Origin: Thiohalorhabdus sp. Cl-TMA | Lineage (GTDB): Bacteria > Pseudomonadota > Gammaproteobacteria > Thiohalorhabdales > Thiohalorhabdaceae | Direction: 5' to 3' | Length of the DNA stretch: 64,000 nt | Assembly (NCBI RefSeq): GCF_041821045.1 | Contig: NZ_JBGUAW010000005.1 | Span: 266,241 to 330,240, forward strand | In this document: in pieces, positions 9,670 through 19,085 of the stretch | Position numbering within the stretch: the stretch's first letter is position 1 | Layout of the letters: the number at the start of each line of letters is the position of its first letter | The notes under the pieces: model-generated | Database searches by the model: none | Told to the model about the DNA's origin: nothing | What the model saw: only the letters and a program-made list of their open reading frames with translations | Made by a program: the position numbers and the translations under genes

Positions 9670-9798
9670 GCCCGCTGCGTGCGATCGGGACAGTCGCCCG
9701 GGGACCGATGCTCCGTGCGCCTTTGGAAGGCCGGGAGGCCGGCTTCCGGGGGCTAAGCCCCTCCGGTACCCCGTCGACAAAAGGGCTCCGCGTTTACG

Positions 9799-11124
9799 GT
9801 GAAAATTTCCATCACCAATGCTGTCGCTCTGAACGGCGGGGACGCGGCCATCCTCACCGGCATGCACGAGATGTTCAGGGAGGCCTTCGGGCCGGAGGTG
9901 CGCATCACGGTATTCGACAAGAATCCGGAGGTTTCGGCCGTTCTGTTTCCGGACATGGAATTCCGGGAGTCCCCGTATTTCCTTCTGGAGCGCGAGCCTG
10001 CCTGGGCCGCGGTGATCCCCAGCTGGAAAGTGCAGCGGTTCGTGACCGGCCTATTGAGACGGCTGAGAAAGGCGGGCTTCTGGGCCTCCGTCTGGAAGGT
10101 GCGGATCTTCGGGGGCGGGGCTCCGCATTGGATGCCGGGCCCGGCGCTCCGGCGGAGCCTAGAGGCCTATCTCGATTCCGACGCCGTGGTGAGCGCCGGG
10201 GGAACCTATCTGGTGGAAAGCTACTCCATGGCGCCGCAGCTGTTCGATTACCGGCTCGCGATACGCCTTGGCAAGCCCCTGTATTTGTTCACGCAATCCA
10301 TGGGTCCCTTCCGGTCCCCGTGGAACCGGAAAAAGCTGTATGCGGCATTCCGGCACGCCCGGCTCATCTTTCTCCGGGATCCGGTCTCCCTGGAGCATGT
10401 GAGAAGCCTGGGGAAGCTGGAAACCCCGCTTGTCCAGGCGGCAGACGCCGCCTTCGTGCTCCGGGAGCAGGCGCCGTTGCCCGGGGAGCGAGCCCCTTCG
10501 CCACCGGGCCGCTTCAAGGTGGTTGTCTCGGTAAGGGAATGGGGCAATTTCTCCCACCTGGGCAGCGAGGCCGGAATGGAGAACTATAAAAAGGCGATCC
10601 GGGACGCGGTTTCGCACCTGGTGACTGACCATGGGGCGGAAGTGCTGTTCCTGTCCACCTGTCAGGGTGTGCCCCAGTACGCTACCGATGACGCGAAGCT
10701 GGCGACGGAGATCGTCCTCATGCTGGGAGAGCGAGAGCGGAGGCAGGTGTCCGTGCATGCGGATTTCATTGCGGCGCAGGGAATCAGGGAGATGCTGTCG
10801 GACTGTGATTTCGTCATCGCCACCCGGCTCCACATGGCCATTCTGGCGCTGACCATGGAAGTCCCCGTTCTCCCGGTGGCCTACGAATACAAGACCGCGC
10901 AGCTGTTCGAAAGGATGGGGCTCGGCGAGTGGGTTACCGGGATCGAGGATATGGACGACGCGTTTTGCGGCCGGGTCGACCGGTTCATCGAGAGGCTGCC
11001 CGCATTGCGGCGGACCATGCTCGATTTCGCGCGTGAGGAATCGGCCCGGGCCAGGATGCCCGCGTATATGGTCCGCGAGGACCTTGCCGGAGGGCGGTTT
11101 CCACAAATTTTCGCATCCTCCTAG
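9799..11124 (+). CDS. polysaccharide pyruvyl transferase family protein
   Basis: The 441-residue protein starts at GTG in MKISITNAVALNGGDAAIL, the N-terminal glycine-rich signature of the polysaccharide pyruvyltransferase (PF04230/CsaB-like) fold. Further matches are SAGGTYLVES, LFTQSMGPF, FLRDPVSLEHV and ATRLHMAILAL near the C-terminus. The family moves a pyruvate from phosphoenolpyruvate onto a sugar as a ketal, adding negative charge. The 129 bases upstream contain no gene. No ideal ribosome site precedes the GTG, and an unusual start is possible. Confidence 0.82.
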   Translation: MKISITNAVALNGGDAAILTGMHEMFREAFGPEVRITVFDKNPEVSAVLFPDMEFRESPYFLLEREPAWAAVIPSWKVQRFVTGLLRRLRKAGFWASVWKVRIFGGGAPHWMPGPALRRSLEAYLDSDAVVSAGGTYLVESYSMAPQLFDYRLAIRLGKPLYLFTQSMGPFRSPWNRKKLYAAFRHARLIFLRDPVSLEHVRSLGKLETPLVQAADAAFVLREQAPLPGERAPSPPGRFKVVVSVREWGNFSHLGSEAGMENYKKAIRDAVSHLVTDHGAEVLFLSTCQGVPQYATDDAKLATEIVLMLGERERRQVSVHADFIAAQGIREMLSDCDFVIATRLHMAILALTMEVPVLPVAYEYKTAQLFERMGLGEWVTGIEDMDDAFCGRVDRFIERLPALRRTMLDFAREESARARMPAYMVREDLAGGRFPQIFASS

Positions 11125-11138
11125 AAGGTCGGACGCCG

Positions 11139-11933
11139 GTGTACAGGTCGTGGGAAAGAATCAAACGGTTGGGGCGGACGGATGAATCCGGCACGGAGCC
11201 GGTTGCGCGGGATTTCGAGCGTCAGTGGCGGAAACGCTTCGAGCGCTTCGCCGACAACGAGGATGACGCCGGAATCGCCGGCTGGAGCGAGAACGGCCTC
11301 GATGCCCGATTTTCCCATTTCAGGAACCATTGGCGTCCCGGAGCCCCGGGAGGCTTCTGGCTGGATGTGGGCTGTGGCGCCGGAACCTACACCCGGTATA
11401 TGCGTGAGAACGGCAAGGAGGTGCTGGCCCTGGATTACTCTCTCCCCACCTTGAAGAAGGCCCGGGCCAGGGTGGGGGGCGGCGCCCACTGGGCCCTGGG
11501 GGATGCCTCCCGGCTTCCCCTCCGGCGGAATAGCCTCGACGGCGTGCTCTGCTTCGGCGTAACCCAGGCCCTGTCCGAATCCGGGCCCCTGGTGTCCGAG
11601 CTGAACCGGGTGGTCCGGGGCGGTGGCGAGGTCTGGGTCGACGGGCTGAACCGGGGGTGCGCCTTGGATTTCTGGGCCCGAGCGCTCCGCAAGATGCGGG
11701 GCGAGGAGGAAAACGTGCGTTTCGAGTCGCCACGGGGTCTGGCGGAGGAGCTTCGGCGGGCCGGGGCCGAAAGGGTCGAGCTGTACTGGGTGCCGGTTTT
11801 CCCCTCCGGGTGGCATCGGCTTCAGCGTTTCTTCAACCGGTACTGGGTGGGCCGCGTCCTGGACCGCACGCCTTTCCTCGGTGCCCTGGTCTGCCACGCG
11901 TTCGTCCTCAAGGGGGAAGCCCCCCATGGGTAG
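11139..11933 (+). CDS. SAM-dependent methyltransferase, class I
   Basis: The 264-residue protein starts at GTG. It carries the SAM-binding motif I WLDVGCGAGTYTRYM near residue 69, motif II LALDYS, and the acidic ALGDASRLPL loop. Together these define a Methyltransf_11-type Rossmann fold. By position it probably methylates a sugar or sugar-linked acid of the polymer. A role on a lipid carrier cannot be excluded. Its stop overlaps the ATG of the next glycosyltransferase (ATGGGTAG), which suggests coupled translation. Confidence 0.8.
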   Translation: MYRSWERIKRLGRTDESGTEPVARDFERQWRKRFERFADNEDDAGIAGWSENGLDARFSHFRNHWRPGAPGGFWLDVGCGAGTYTRYMRENGKEVLALDYSLPTLKKARARVGGGAHWALGDASRLPLRRNSLDGVLCFGVTQALSESGPLVSELNRVVRGGGEVWVDGLNRGCALDFWARALRKMRGEEENVRFESPRGLAEELRRAGAERVELYWVPVFPSGWHRLQRFFNRYWVGRVLDRTPFLGALVCHAFVLKGEAPHG

Positions 11934-13443
11934 GGACCTGAATATCGCGCGGGCCCACCGGCGCGATTATGCCGGCTGTCCGGAGGACAGCGGTACTGGC
12001 GAACTGCGAGGCGCCCGGCTCCCCGAAGAGCAAGGTGCCCGACCGTCGGCATCGAAAGGGCTCCTGGTGATCGCATCGGACTTCCCGCCGCTCACCGGCA
12101 CCAATACCCAGCGGGTGCAGAGCTTCGTGCGCCATCTTCCGGACTTCGGCTGGAACTGCCGGGTGGTTACCCAGGCCGTGGAGGACATGGGCTGGATCGA
12201 TTCCGGGGAGCTCGAGCACATCCCCGAATCCGTGATCGTCGACCGGGTACCAAGCCCCGATCCCTTCGCGGTACGCCGCAGGCGGCTGGGTATGCGGCCG
12301 TTGGATATCCATGCCGCCGAGGCCCATCGCCCGGATCCGGGGAATGGGCCGCACGAGGGGAAATCCGCACGCGGCTTGATCCCCTTGGGCCGGCGCGTGA
12401 TCAGCGGTCTGCTCTTCATGGCCCTGGATTACGGTTGGTACATCCCGGACTCCACGCGCCCCTGGGCGGACGCGGCGGTCCACCGGGCGAGGGGGGTGAT
12501 TGCGGAGGAGGCCCCGGACGCGCTGCTTACGAGCTGTCCGAGCTACTCCAGCCATGTGGCCGGTTTGAAGGTGAAGCGGCGTACGGGGGTCCCCTGGGTG
12601 GTGGACTTCCGTGATCTCTGGGTCAACCGGCCGGGCCGGGAGCTGCGAACCCGGTTCCATGCCCTCCGGGACCGGCGCCTCGAGGCCCTGGTGCTGCAGG
12701 AGGCGGACGGAGTGGTCGTAGCCTCCCCCGCCTGGGAGGAAGAGCTCGTCCGGCGCTACGGCGACTGGGTCCGGAAGAAGATGGTCTGGGTATCCAATGG
12801 CTACGATCCTGCCAAGGATCCATTCAGCCGCGTCCCGAACAAGGGCCGGGAGAGGCGGGGCGCGGGGGCGGGTATCCGGTTCGTCTACACGGGCGCCATG
12901 GATTCCTCGGTGTCCCCGGCGCCCTTCCTGGAGGCCCTCGGCCTGTTCAAGCAGCGCAGCCCCGAGGCGGTCGCGCGCTTCGAGGTGCGCTTGATCGGCC
13001 ACGGGGAGAGCGAAAAAGACCGGCTCGCCGCCATCGTTCGGGAATACGGTCTTCAGGAGCAGGTGGCGATATCCGGCCCGCAGAGCCACGAGCGGTGCCT
13101 GGAAGAGCAGGCGGAAGCGGACGTCCTACTGCTCTTCAGCGCGCCCTGCCATCAGCACACCATCACCGGAAAATCCTTTGAATACATGCGCTCCGGTAAG
13201 CCCGTCCTCGCCATGCTCCCGGAAACGGGTATCCAGGCCCAGCTTCTCCGGTCGGCGAACATGGCCTGGATCTTCGATTACCGAGATACGGATGGGGTCC
13301 AGGGAATCCTGGGGTGGCTGGCAAGGGGCTCCGGATCGCCCCGGGTGAATCCGAATTGGGAATACATCCGGCAGTTCGATCGGCGGGCGCTGTCGGCGAA
13401 ATTGGCCCGCCTGCTGGACACCGTGACGGGCGCCGATGGCTGA
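11926..13443 (+). CDS. glycosyltransferase family 4, long N-terminal extension
   Basis: The ATG at 11926, after AGGGGGAAG, gives a 505-residue protein. The glycosyltransferase core begins about 45 residues in, at GLLVIASDFPPLTGTNTQR, so a later start is possible. VDFRDLWVN, WVSNGYDP, FVYTGAMD and SFEYMRSGKPVLAML mark the GT-B donor site. The FRDLWVN segment resembles family-4 enzymes that use FPPLxGxxxxR N-termini. A His-rich insert near residues 115-140 is unusual. It should add one residue of the repeat unit. Confidence 0.8.
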   Translation: MGRDLNIARAHRRDYAGCPEDSGTGELRGARLPEEQGARPSASKGLLVIASDFPPLTGTNTQRVQSFVRHLPDFGWNCRVVTQAVEDMGWIDSGELEHIPESVIVDRVPSPDPFAVRRRRLGMRPLDIHAAEAHRPDPGNGPHEGKSARGLIPLGRRVISGLLFMALDYGWYIPDSTRPWADAAVHRARGVIAEEAPDALLTSCPSYSSHVAGLKVKRRTGVPWVVDFRDLWVNRPGRELRTRFHALRDRRLEALVLQEADGVVVASPAWEEELVRRYGDWVRKKMVWVSNGYDPAKDPFSRVPNKGRERRGAGAGIRFVYTGAMDSSVSPAPFLEALGLFKQRSPEAVARFEVRLIGHGESEKDRLAAIVREYGLQEQVAISGPQSHERCLEEQAEADVLLLFSAPCHQHTITGKSFEYMRSGKPVLAMLPETGIQAQLLRSANMAWIFDYRDTDGVQGILGWLARGSGSPRVNPNWEYIRQFDRRALSAKLARLLDTVTGADG

Positions 13444-13553
13444 TGCGGCCGGGTGCGCCGGTCTGCGGCCAGCTTATCACCCATGAAATCCTGCCCCTCA
13501 ATTTCCGAAAAAGGGCTCGGCATGCAGCTCGATAACTTCCCGGTGAAGCGGCC

Positions 13554-14741
13554 ATGAGGATCCTGGTACTGGCGGACGCGATGCCGTATCCCCTTTCGCA
13601 CGGTCAGCACCTGCGCATCTTTCACTATGTCCGGACGCTAGGCGAGCGCCACGAATTCGATCTTCTGTGTCTGGACGACCGTCCGTTGCCGCAGCCGGTG
13701 AAGGAGATCTTTCGACGGATCGAAACTATCCCGCCAACGGAACCGGCGCGGTCCGCAAAGCGGGGTTGGCGGGAGCGGTTCGCCCTGGAGGAAATGCTTC
13801 CCGAGGATCAGCGCATTACGGACCGTCTGCAACAATTCCTGACGGAAATCGACTATGACTTGATCTGGATGACCGGGGAGCGGGTGATCCCCAGTGTCCC
13901 TTTCCGTCGTATTCCTGTCCTAATGGACTTGGTGGACGACAACGTGCTCACCCTCCTGCGCGAGGCGAAGAGCTCCGTGCCGCTCCGCCGCCGTCTTCAG
14001 GCGCTTAAACGGGCGTTCATGCACTTCCAGCTCGAACGCCGGTATTACGGTCAGGGGGACGGCTGCCTGGTGGTTGCCGAGCCGGATGCCCGCATGTTCA
14101 GCCGCATCTGTCCCTGGATGCCGGTGCGGGTGGTGAAGAACGGCGTGGATCCCGAGTACTTCGCCCCCCGGGAAGGCGAGTCCAGGGACCCCGTCCTGGT
14201 TTTCGAGGGGAACATGTCCTTCCCGCCCAACGTGGATGCCGTGCTTTTCTTCGCCCGGAAGGTCCTGCCCCGAATCCGGCAGGAGGTTCCCGAGGCCCGG
14301 TTCCTGGTGGTGGGCAAGGATCCCGCGGAGGAGATCCGGCGCCTGGAGGGACCGGAAGTGGAGGTGACCGGTTTCGTGGATGATCTGCGTCCCTATATCC
14401 GGCAGGGGGCGGTCTTCGTGTCGCCCCTGCGCAAGGGGGCCGGAATCAAGAACAAGGTTTTGCAGGCCTGGGCCATGGGTCGTCCGGTGGTGGGGACCCG
14501 GTTGAGCTTTGGCGGTCTCCAGGTCCGCGAGGGCGAGAACGCGCTGGTGGCGGACGGGCCCAGCGAGCTGGCGGCCTCCGTGGTGCGACTCCTCAGGGAT
14601 CCGCGGAAGCGCGCGGCCCTCGGCCGGGAAGGCCGGCAAACGGTGCTTAGCCACTATACCTGGGACCAGAAGGGCAGGGAGCTGGAAGCCGTGATGCTGG
14701 AAGTGGCTGCCAAGGACGAAAAGCGAAGCGCGTATGCGTGA
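13554..14741 (+). CDS. glycosyltransferase family 4, exosortase-associated (stp1-like)
   Basis: This 395-residue GT-B enzyme opens with MRILVLADAMPYPLSHGQHLR, the pattern of the PEP-CTERM/EpsH1-associated sugar transferase 1 family. The donor domain shows VFEGNMSFPPNVDAV, VTGFVDDLRPYI and SPLRKGAGIKNKVLQAWAMG. It pairs naturally with the stp2-like enzyme at the left end. Its last 8 bases overlap the next gene, so it is probably co-transcribed and co-translated with the O-ligase-like membrane protein. Confidence 0.85.
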   Translation: MRILVLADAMPYPLSHGQHLRIFHYVRTLGERHEFDLLCLDDRPLPQPVKEIFRRIETIPPTEPARSAKRGWRERFALEEMLPEDQRITDRLQQFLTEIDYDLIWMTGERVIPSVPFRRIPVLMDLVDDNVLTLLREAKSSVPLRRRLQALKRAFMHFQLERRYYGQGDGCLVVAEPDARMFSRICPWMPVRVVKNGVDPEYFAPREGESRDPVLVFEGNMSFPPNVDAVLFFARKVLPRIRQEVPEARFLVVGKDPAEEIRRLEGPEVEVTGFVDDLRPYIRQGAVFVSPLRKGAGIKNKVLQAWAMGRPVVGTRLSFGGLQVREGENALVADGPSELAASVVRLLRDPRKRAALGREGRQTVLSHYTWDQKGRELEAVMLEVAAKDEKRSAYA

Positions 14742-16083
14742 CGTCGCACTGATCATCATTTTCGCCAGCCTGATCCCTATGGTTCTGGTACGGCCCTGGA
14801 CGGGGGTCCTGGTCTGGTCCTGGATAGGTTTCATGAACCCCCACCGCCTGGGCTGGGGCATAGCCGACCAGCTTCCGGTGGCCATGGTCTTCGGCTCCCT
14901 GACCCTGGTGGCCATGTGGTTCCAGTCGGACCGCAAGCTGGTGCCACTCACCCGGGAAACGGTCCTGATCGTCCTTATGATGATCCTTTTCACGGTCACC
15001 ACCTTCACAGCATGGGTACCCAGCGCGGCTTGGCCTCAATGGGAAAAGGTTATAAAGATCCTGGGCTTCGCTCTGGTGACCGGCATGCTCATCTACGGCA
15101 AGAAGCGGATCGTTGCCCTGATGGCGGTCATGGCCGGCTCCATCGCTTTCTACGGGGTGAAGGGGGCCGCGTTCGTGGTGGAAACGGCGGGCCAGTATCG
15201 GGTCAAGGGGCCCGAGCATTCCTTTATCGGGGCCAATACATCGCTCGGGCTGGCCATGCTCATGGTGATTCCGGTTTTGGCGGCGTTGGCCCAGGAGGTG
15301 GAAAGGAAATGGGCGCGCATGGCCATCTATGGGGTCATGGCGCTGACCGTGGTGGCCACGGTTTTCACCTACTCCCGGGGCGCCCTGCTAGGGCTGGCCG
15401 TGGTGATCCCGCTCATGCTCATCAAGGCGAACAAGAAGCTCCTGCTGTTCCTGTTCATGATCCCGGTTGCCGTGAAGGCCCCGGACCTGATCCCCACCAA
15501 GCTCATCGAGCGGGCCGAGACCATGGAAAACTACCAGCAGGACCGCTCCGCCATGCAGCGTATCCAGGCCTGGGGTGTGGGGTGGAACGTCGCCGTGGAA
15601 CGGCCGCTCGTAGGTGCCGGGTTCAAGCTGGAGCGGGCCCCGAATGATCTGTGGCTCAGATACGCGAACTGGCAGGACGAGCATTTCGACAGCTCCCGGG
15701 CCGCCCATTCCAACTACTTCCAGATGCTGGGCGAGCACGGATTCCTGGGGCTTGGGCTGTACCTTCTGTTGCTGTTTTTCACCTTTGACAGCCTGCGCAA
15801 GATCAAGAAGCAGGCACCCGGGGTGGGGCTGGGCTGGATGCGGAAATACGCCGACGGGCTCCAAGTTGGACTCGTGGCCTACGCCATATCGGGGGCCTTC
15901 CTGAGCCTGGCCTATTTCGATCTGTTCTACACGTTCGTGATCCTGGCGGGGATCATGCGCCGGGAGATCGCCGAGGCCACGGATACCGCCGCATCCCAGG
16001 CAGAGGGAAGCAAGAAGGTCGCGCCGGGGGCCCCCACCCGCCCGATCGCTCCAGCACCCGCGCAGATGGCACGGGAGGGCTGA
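14734..16083 (+). CDS. O-antigen-ligase/Wzy-type membrane protein, exosortase A system-associated
   Basis: The 449-residue protein is mostly hydrophobic with about 10-12 membrane helices. The start MRDVALIIIFASLIPMVLVRPW with FMNPHRLGWG matches the putative O-glycosylation ligase family found only with exosortase A. A long periplasmic loop follows GVGWNVAVERPLVGAGF and contains HSNYFQMLGEHG, the WaaL/Wzy-type loop with a conserved His. It may polymerise repeat units or transfer glycan to PEP-CTERM proteins at the periplasmic face. The substrate has not been settled in the literature I know. Confidence 0.85.
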   Translation: MRDVALIIIFASLIPMVLVRPWTGVLVWSWIGFMNPHRLGWGIADQLPVAMVFGSLTLVAMWFQSDRKLVPLTRETVLIVLMMILFTVTTFTAWVPSAAWPQWEKVIKILGFALVTGMLIYGKKRIVALMAVMAGSIAFYGVKGAAFVVETAGQYRVKGPEHSFIGANTSLGLAMLMVIPVLAALAQEVERKWARMAIYGVMALTVVATVFTYSRGALLGLAVVIPLMLIKANKKLLLFLFMIPVAVKAPDLIPTKLIERAETMENYQQDRSAMQRIQAWGVGWNVAVERPLVGAGFKLERAPNDLWLRYANWQDEHFDSSRAAHSNYFQMLGEHGFLGLGLYLLLLFFTFDSLRKIKKQAPGVGLGWMRKYADGLQVGLVAYAISGAFLSLAYFDLFYTFVILAGIMRREIAEATDTAASQAEGSKKVAPGAPTRPIAPAPAQMAREG

Positions 16084-16084
16084 C

Positions 16085-17125
16085 ATGAAGCGTCCCGAGC
16101 TCCTGGGATTGCGCGGCCTCACCACCCTGGCTTCGCCGGGCAGCGGCAAGGCCCGGCTGGCCATCCTGATCTATCACAGGGTGCTTCCGGAACGGGACCC
16201 GCTCGATCCCGATATCCCGGACCAAGCCAGCTTCGACTGGCAGATGGGCCTGCTGGCGGAGGAATTCCACCCGGTCTCCCTTCTGGAGGGGGTTCGCGGG
16301 CTGGTCCGGGGATCCCTGCCCCCGCGGGCGGTTGCGATCACCTTCGACGACGGCTACCGGGACAATTACTCGGTGGCACTCCCCGTGCTCGAGAAATGGG
16401 GACTTCCCGCCACTTTTTTCATCGCCACGGATTATCTCCACGGCCGCTGGATGTGGAACGACCTGATCACCGAGACGGTGCGCCGCTGGCCGAATTCTCG
16501 GATGGACCTTACGCCCATGGGGCTGGGGAACTGGTCACTCGCGGACGACGGTTCCCGCCGGGATGCCCGGCTGGGGCTCATCAACGCCTTGCGGTATCTC
16601 CCCTTCGACGATCGGGAACGGAACGTGAAAGCCCTGTGGGAGATGCTTGATGTCTCCCAAGAGCCCCGACTGATGATGGCGCCCCACGAGGTGCGCGCGC
16701 TGGCTGGTGCAGGCATGGAAATCGGCGCCCACACGCGCAGCCATCCGATCCTGTCCAACTTGGAACCGGGCACGGCCCGGGAGGAGATCGCCGGGAGCAG
16801 GGCCGCTCTGGAGGATTTGGTGGGGGGACCTTGCCGGCTGTTCGCCTATCCCAACGGATGCCCGGGGCGGGATTACGGAGCGGAGCACGTGCGCATGGTC
16901 CGGGAGCTCGGGTTCGAGGCCGCCGTATCCACCCAATGGGGCGCGGCGGGCCGGAGGACGTGCCCCTACCAGCTGCCCCGTTTCACCCCCTGGAACGAGA
17001 CGCCCAAGGGCTTCTACCTGGGGCTGTTGCGCAATCTGCTGCGGGGAACCGGGCCGGTGGCCTCAGGGGCGTCCGGTCCGGCCGTCCGGGGATCCGCGGA
17101 GGATACCCGGTCCCCGGGTCACTGA
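16085..17125 (+). CDS. polysaccharide deacetylase (NodB homology domain)
   Basis: The 346-residue protein has a NodB carbohydrate-esterase 4 domain. TFDDGY lies at 86-91 and HTRSH at 216-220, so the metal-binding Asp89, His216 and His220 are all present. No clear signal peptide is visible, which suggests action on a cytoplasmic lipid-linked intermediate, as proposed for exosortase-locus deacetylases. N-deacetylation of an amino sugar would expose a positive charge. It starts one base after the previous stop, in the same operon. Confidence 0.86.
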   Translation: MKRPELLGLRGLTTLASPGSGKARLAILIYHRVLPERDPLDPDIPDQASFDWQMGLLAEEFHPVSLLEGVRGLVRGSLPPRAVAITFDDGYRDNYSVALPVLEKWGLPATFFIATDYLHGRWMWNDLITETVRRWPNSRMDLTPMGLGNWSLADDGSRRDARLGLINALRYLPFDDRERNVKALWEMLDVSQEPRLMMAPHEVRALAGAGMEIGAHTRSHPILSNLEPGTAREEIAGSRAALEDLVGGPCRLFAYPNGCPGRDYGAEHVRMVRELGFEAAVSTQWGAAGRRTCPYQLPRFTPWNETPKGFYLGLLRNLLRGTGPVASGASGPAVRGSAEDTRSPGH

Positions 17126-17140
17126 GCCAGCTGAGGAAGC

Positions 17141-17869
17141 ATGCTGAAACGGATGCGCTCCATTCGAGATCAGCTGGGTCCCCTGGAGGGGGGCCTGTAC
17201 TTGCTCTCCAGGGGACTCGGCGGGCTGACCGGAGACCGGGCCCGGCTCATCCGCTATTACCTCTTCTGGCAGCCCACCCCGCAAGCGGAGCTCACACCCC
17301 CGGGGCGGAAGGGCCGCTTCGAGGTGCGGCCCATCGGGCGGGGGGATCCGGCGCTGGAGCAGATGCCCCGGCCCGCGGAGGTGCTGGAACGGCGCCTGAG
17401 CTCCGGGGACCGGTGCCTCGGGGCCTTCCGGGGCGAGGAGCTGGCGGGCTTCCTCTGGTATGCGGAGGAGGCCTATCGGGAAGACGAGGCCCGGTGCACC
17501 TACCGGCTGCCGGACGGTGGGGAGGCGGTCTGGGATTACGACGTCTATGTGGATCCCGCCCGGCGCCTGAGCCCGGTATTCGCCCAGCTCTGGGACGAGG
17601 CCGCCGCCCGGTTCCGCAGGGCGGGGGTACGGGGGTCATTCAGCCGGATTTCCGCCTTCAATACCGCTTCTCTGGCATCGCAGTATCGCCTGGGCGGGCG
17701 CAAGCTCGGCTCGGTGACCTTTCTGGCCCTGGGGCGCCTGCAGCTCGCCCTCTCTTCCTATCGGCCCCATCTGCACCTGAGCCTTTCCCGGGAGCCGATC
17801 TTCCGGCTCGCCCTGCCCGAATCCGAGGAGGAGGGCACGCCCGCCGTGGAACAGCGGAACGGCTCCTAA
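17141..17869 (+). CDS. GNAT-like acyltransferase, EPS locus
   Basis: This 242-residue soluble protein shows a loose GNAT pattern: GAFRGEELAGFLWYAEE (beta4-beta5), DYDVYVDPARR, then a helix LWDEAAARFRRAGV and RISAFNTASLASQYRLGGRKLGSVTF. Exosortase loci usually carry a FemAB-type GNAT protein after the deacetylase, and this gene occupies that place. It lacks the full length (about 350 residues) of that family. It may acylate a sugar amine freed by the deacetylase. It is the last gene of the first + strand block. Confidence 0.5.
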   Translation: MLKRMRSIRDQLGPLEGGLYLLSRGLGGLTGDRARLIRYYLFWQPTPQAELTPPGRKGRFEVRPIGRGDPALEQMPRPAEVLERRLSSGDRCLGAFRGEELAGFLWYAEEAYREDEARCTYRLPDGGEAVWDYDVYVDPARRLSPVFAQLWDEAAARFRRAGVRGSFSRISAFNTASLASQYRLGGRKLGSVTFLALGRLQLALSSYRPHLHLSLSREPIFRLALPESEEEGTPAVEQRNGS

Positions 17870-17892
17870 TTTCCGGTGGCCGGCCCGGCCAA

Positions 17893-17917
17893 AAGAAAGC
17901 CTCCCGGCGCGGGAGGC
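17893..17917 (-). terminator. rho-independent terminator for the TPR gene
   Basis: GCCTCCC (17899-17905) pairs with GGGAGGC (17911-17917) over a 5-base loop. On the - strand the hairpin is followed by TTTCTTTT. It sits between two convergent genes. Because the T-run lies only on the - strand side, it mainly serves the TPR protein gene. Confidence 0.7.
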
Positions 17918-17949
17918 TGGGTGGGCAAGGAGCCGGCGGGCGTGGCGGC

Positions 17950-18669
17950 TTACAGTCCGTATCCCGCCTCGGCGAGCTTCTTACGGAGGCCCGGGAGGGG
18001 ATAACCCCGTTCGTAGGCCTTGTGGGCGGCTTTCCGGGCTTCTTTCGGTTTGCCCACATCCAGGTAGGCCAGGCCCAGGTTGTACCAGGCTTCCGAGAAC
18101 TTCGGCCGGATCTCCAGGGCCTTCCGGTATTTCTCGATGGCCTTGCGGGGTTTTTCCAGCCGGTGCAGGTAGATGCCGTACAGGAGGTATACGTCCGCGT
18201 CCTCGGGGGTGAAGGCGGCGGCCCGCTGCAGGAAGCACTCGGGCGTCGGTCTGGCCGAGAACTGCTTGAACGAGGACCACTTTTCCCGGGCCCCGCCGGT
18301 ATGAAGCTGGATCATGGCATACAGGGCCCGGTGGTGGTTGGGAAAGGCCATGAGTGTGTAGTTCAGGTCCCCCACCGGCGTCTCGCTGCTCTCTCCGTCC
18401 TTCAACCGCTTCACCTCGGTGGTGAAGTGGTGGCCCTCCACGATCTTCAGCTTGCGGTCCTTGGAACGGTATTTCCGGTAATCATAGGGCCCGTAGCCCT
18501 GGGTGGTTCCCTGAAAACTGGAGCACGGACGCCCGTCCAAGGCTTGGCCGACATAGGGAGCCGCTTTCTGCTGGGCATGGGCCTGGGAGGCCAGACCCAT
18601 GCCCAGGAACAAGGAGCCGAGGAGGGTCAGCCGGAGGCTTCGGGATCGATAGGCGCTTGGGAGATGCAT
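17950..18669 (-). CDS. exported tetratricopeptide-repeat protein
   Basis: The 239-residue protein has a Sec signal peptide (LLGSLFLGMGLASQAHAQ, cleavage near residue 33). About 90 residues of unknown fold follow, with several Cys, then two to three TPR units near 130-230 (DVYLLYGIYLHRLEKPRKAI, AWYNLGLAYLDVGKPKEAR). TPR proteins are common scaffolds in EPS export. This one lies alone on the - strand between the two EPS blocks and has its own terminator. Its role is unknown. A periplasmic adaptor function is an inference only. Confidence 0.65.
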   Translation of the reverse strand: MHLPSAYRSRSLRLTLLGSLFLGMGLASQAHAQQKAAPYVGQALDGRPCSSFQGTTQGYGPYDYRKYRSKDRKLKIVEGHHFTTEVKRLKDGESSETPVGDLNYTLMAFPNHHRALYAMIQLHTGGAREKWSSFKQFSARPTPECFLQRAAAFTPEDADVYLLYGIYLHRLEKPRKAIEKYRKALEIRPKFSEAWYNLGLAYLDVGKPKEARKAAHKAYERGYPLPGLRKKLAEAGYGL

Positions 18670-19085
18670 GCGGGTTCACCTCTACGGGGAAAGTTTACTG
18701 CCGGGCGGGGGTGTCCACCCCTGAATCCATAGTAACTTCCCGCACGGGTACGGGCAGCGGGTGCTGCTGGAAATAGGCGGTCACTTGATTGATATCAGAT
18801 CAATCTTCTAAAACATATAGTTTTAAATCCGATAACAGGGTTAGTGAGCCTGAAAAAGTAATATTTTTTGACACATTCAATGCAGGTTATGCGCAGCTTT
18901 TCAGAGTGCTCTTGACCCCGCCCGGTGGGATTCCTTGGAAGCGCGCCGGATTGATAATACTTTGGTTTGGTAGTGCTTTCCGGGCTGCGCCCCGGTCCCC
19001 GAAGCAGCAAGCAAATAGGATAAAACCATTTCTAGATAAAGGTCCGGTCCCGCTCCTACGCAGACCGGGCGCATAGGGAGACAGC
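18670..19085. other. 416-base A+T-rich intergenic region before the ACP operon
   Basis: This stretch separates the TPR gene (-) from the acyl carrier gene (+). Positions 18785-19040 are clearly more A+T rich than the genes around them, as expected for a regulatory region with divergent promoters. TTGACA at 18868 has no good -10 box at 16-18 bases. No sigma-54 site with correct GG-N10-GC spacing was found. No convincing small gene is visible. Confidence 0.5.
18787..18805. promoter_or_regulatory. inverted repeat, possible operator
   Basis: GATTGAT (18787-18793) and ATCAATC (18799-18805) form a perfect 7-base inverted repeat around a 5-base spacer in the A+T-rich intergenic region. The geometry suits a dimeric regulator. 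There is no T-run, so it is unlikely to be a terminator. The binding protein is unknown. Confidence 0.3.

Noticed and set aside
18868..18900. TTGACA box as a sigma-70 promoter for the ACP gene
   Set aside because: The nearest -10-like TATGCG lies only 14 bases away. No acceptable box is found at 16-18 bases.
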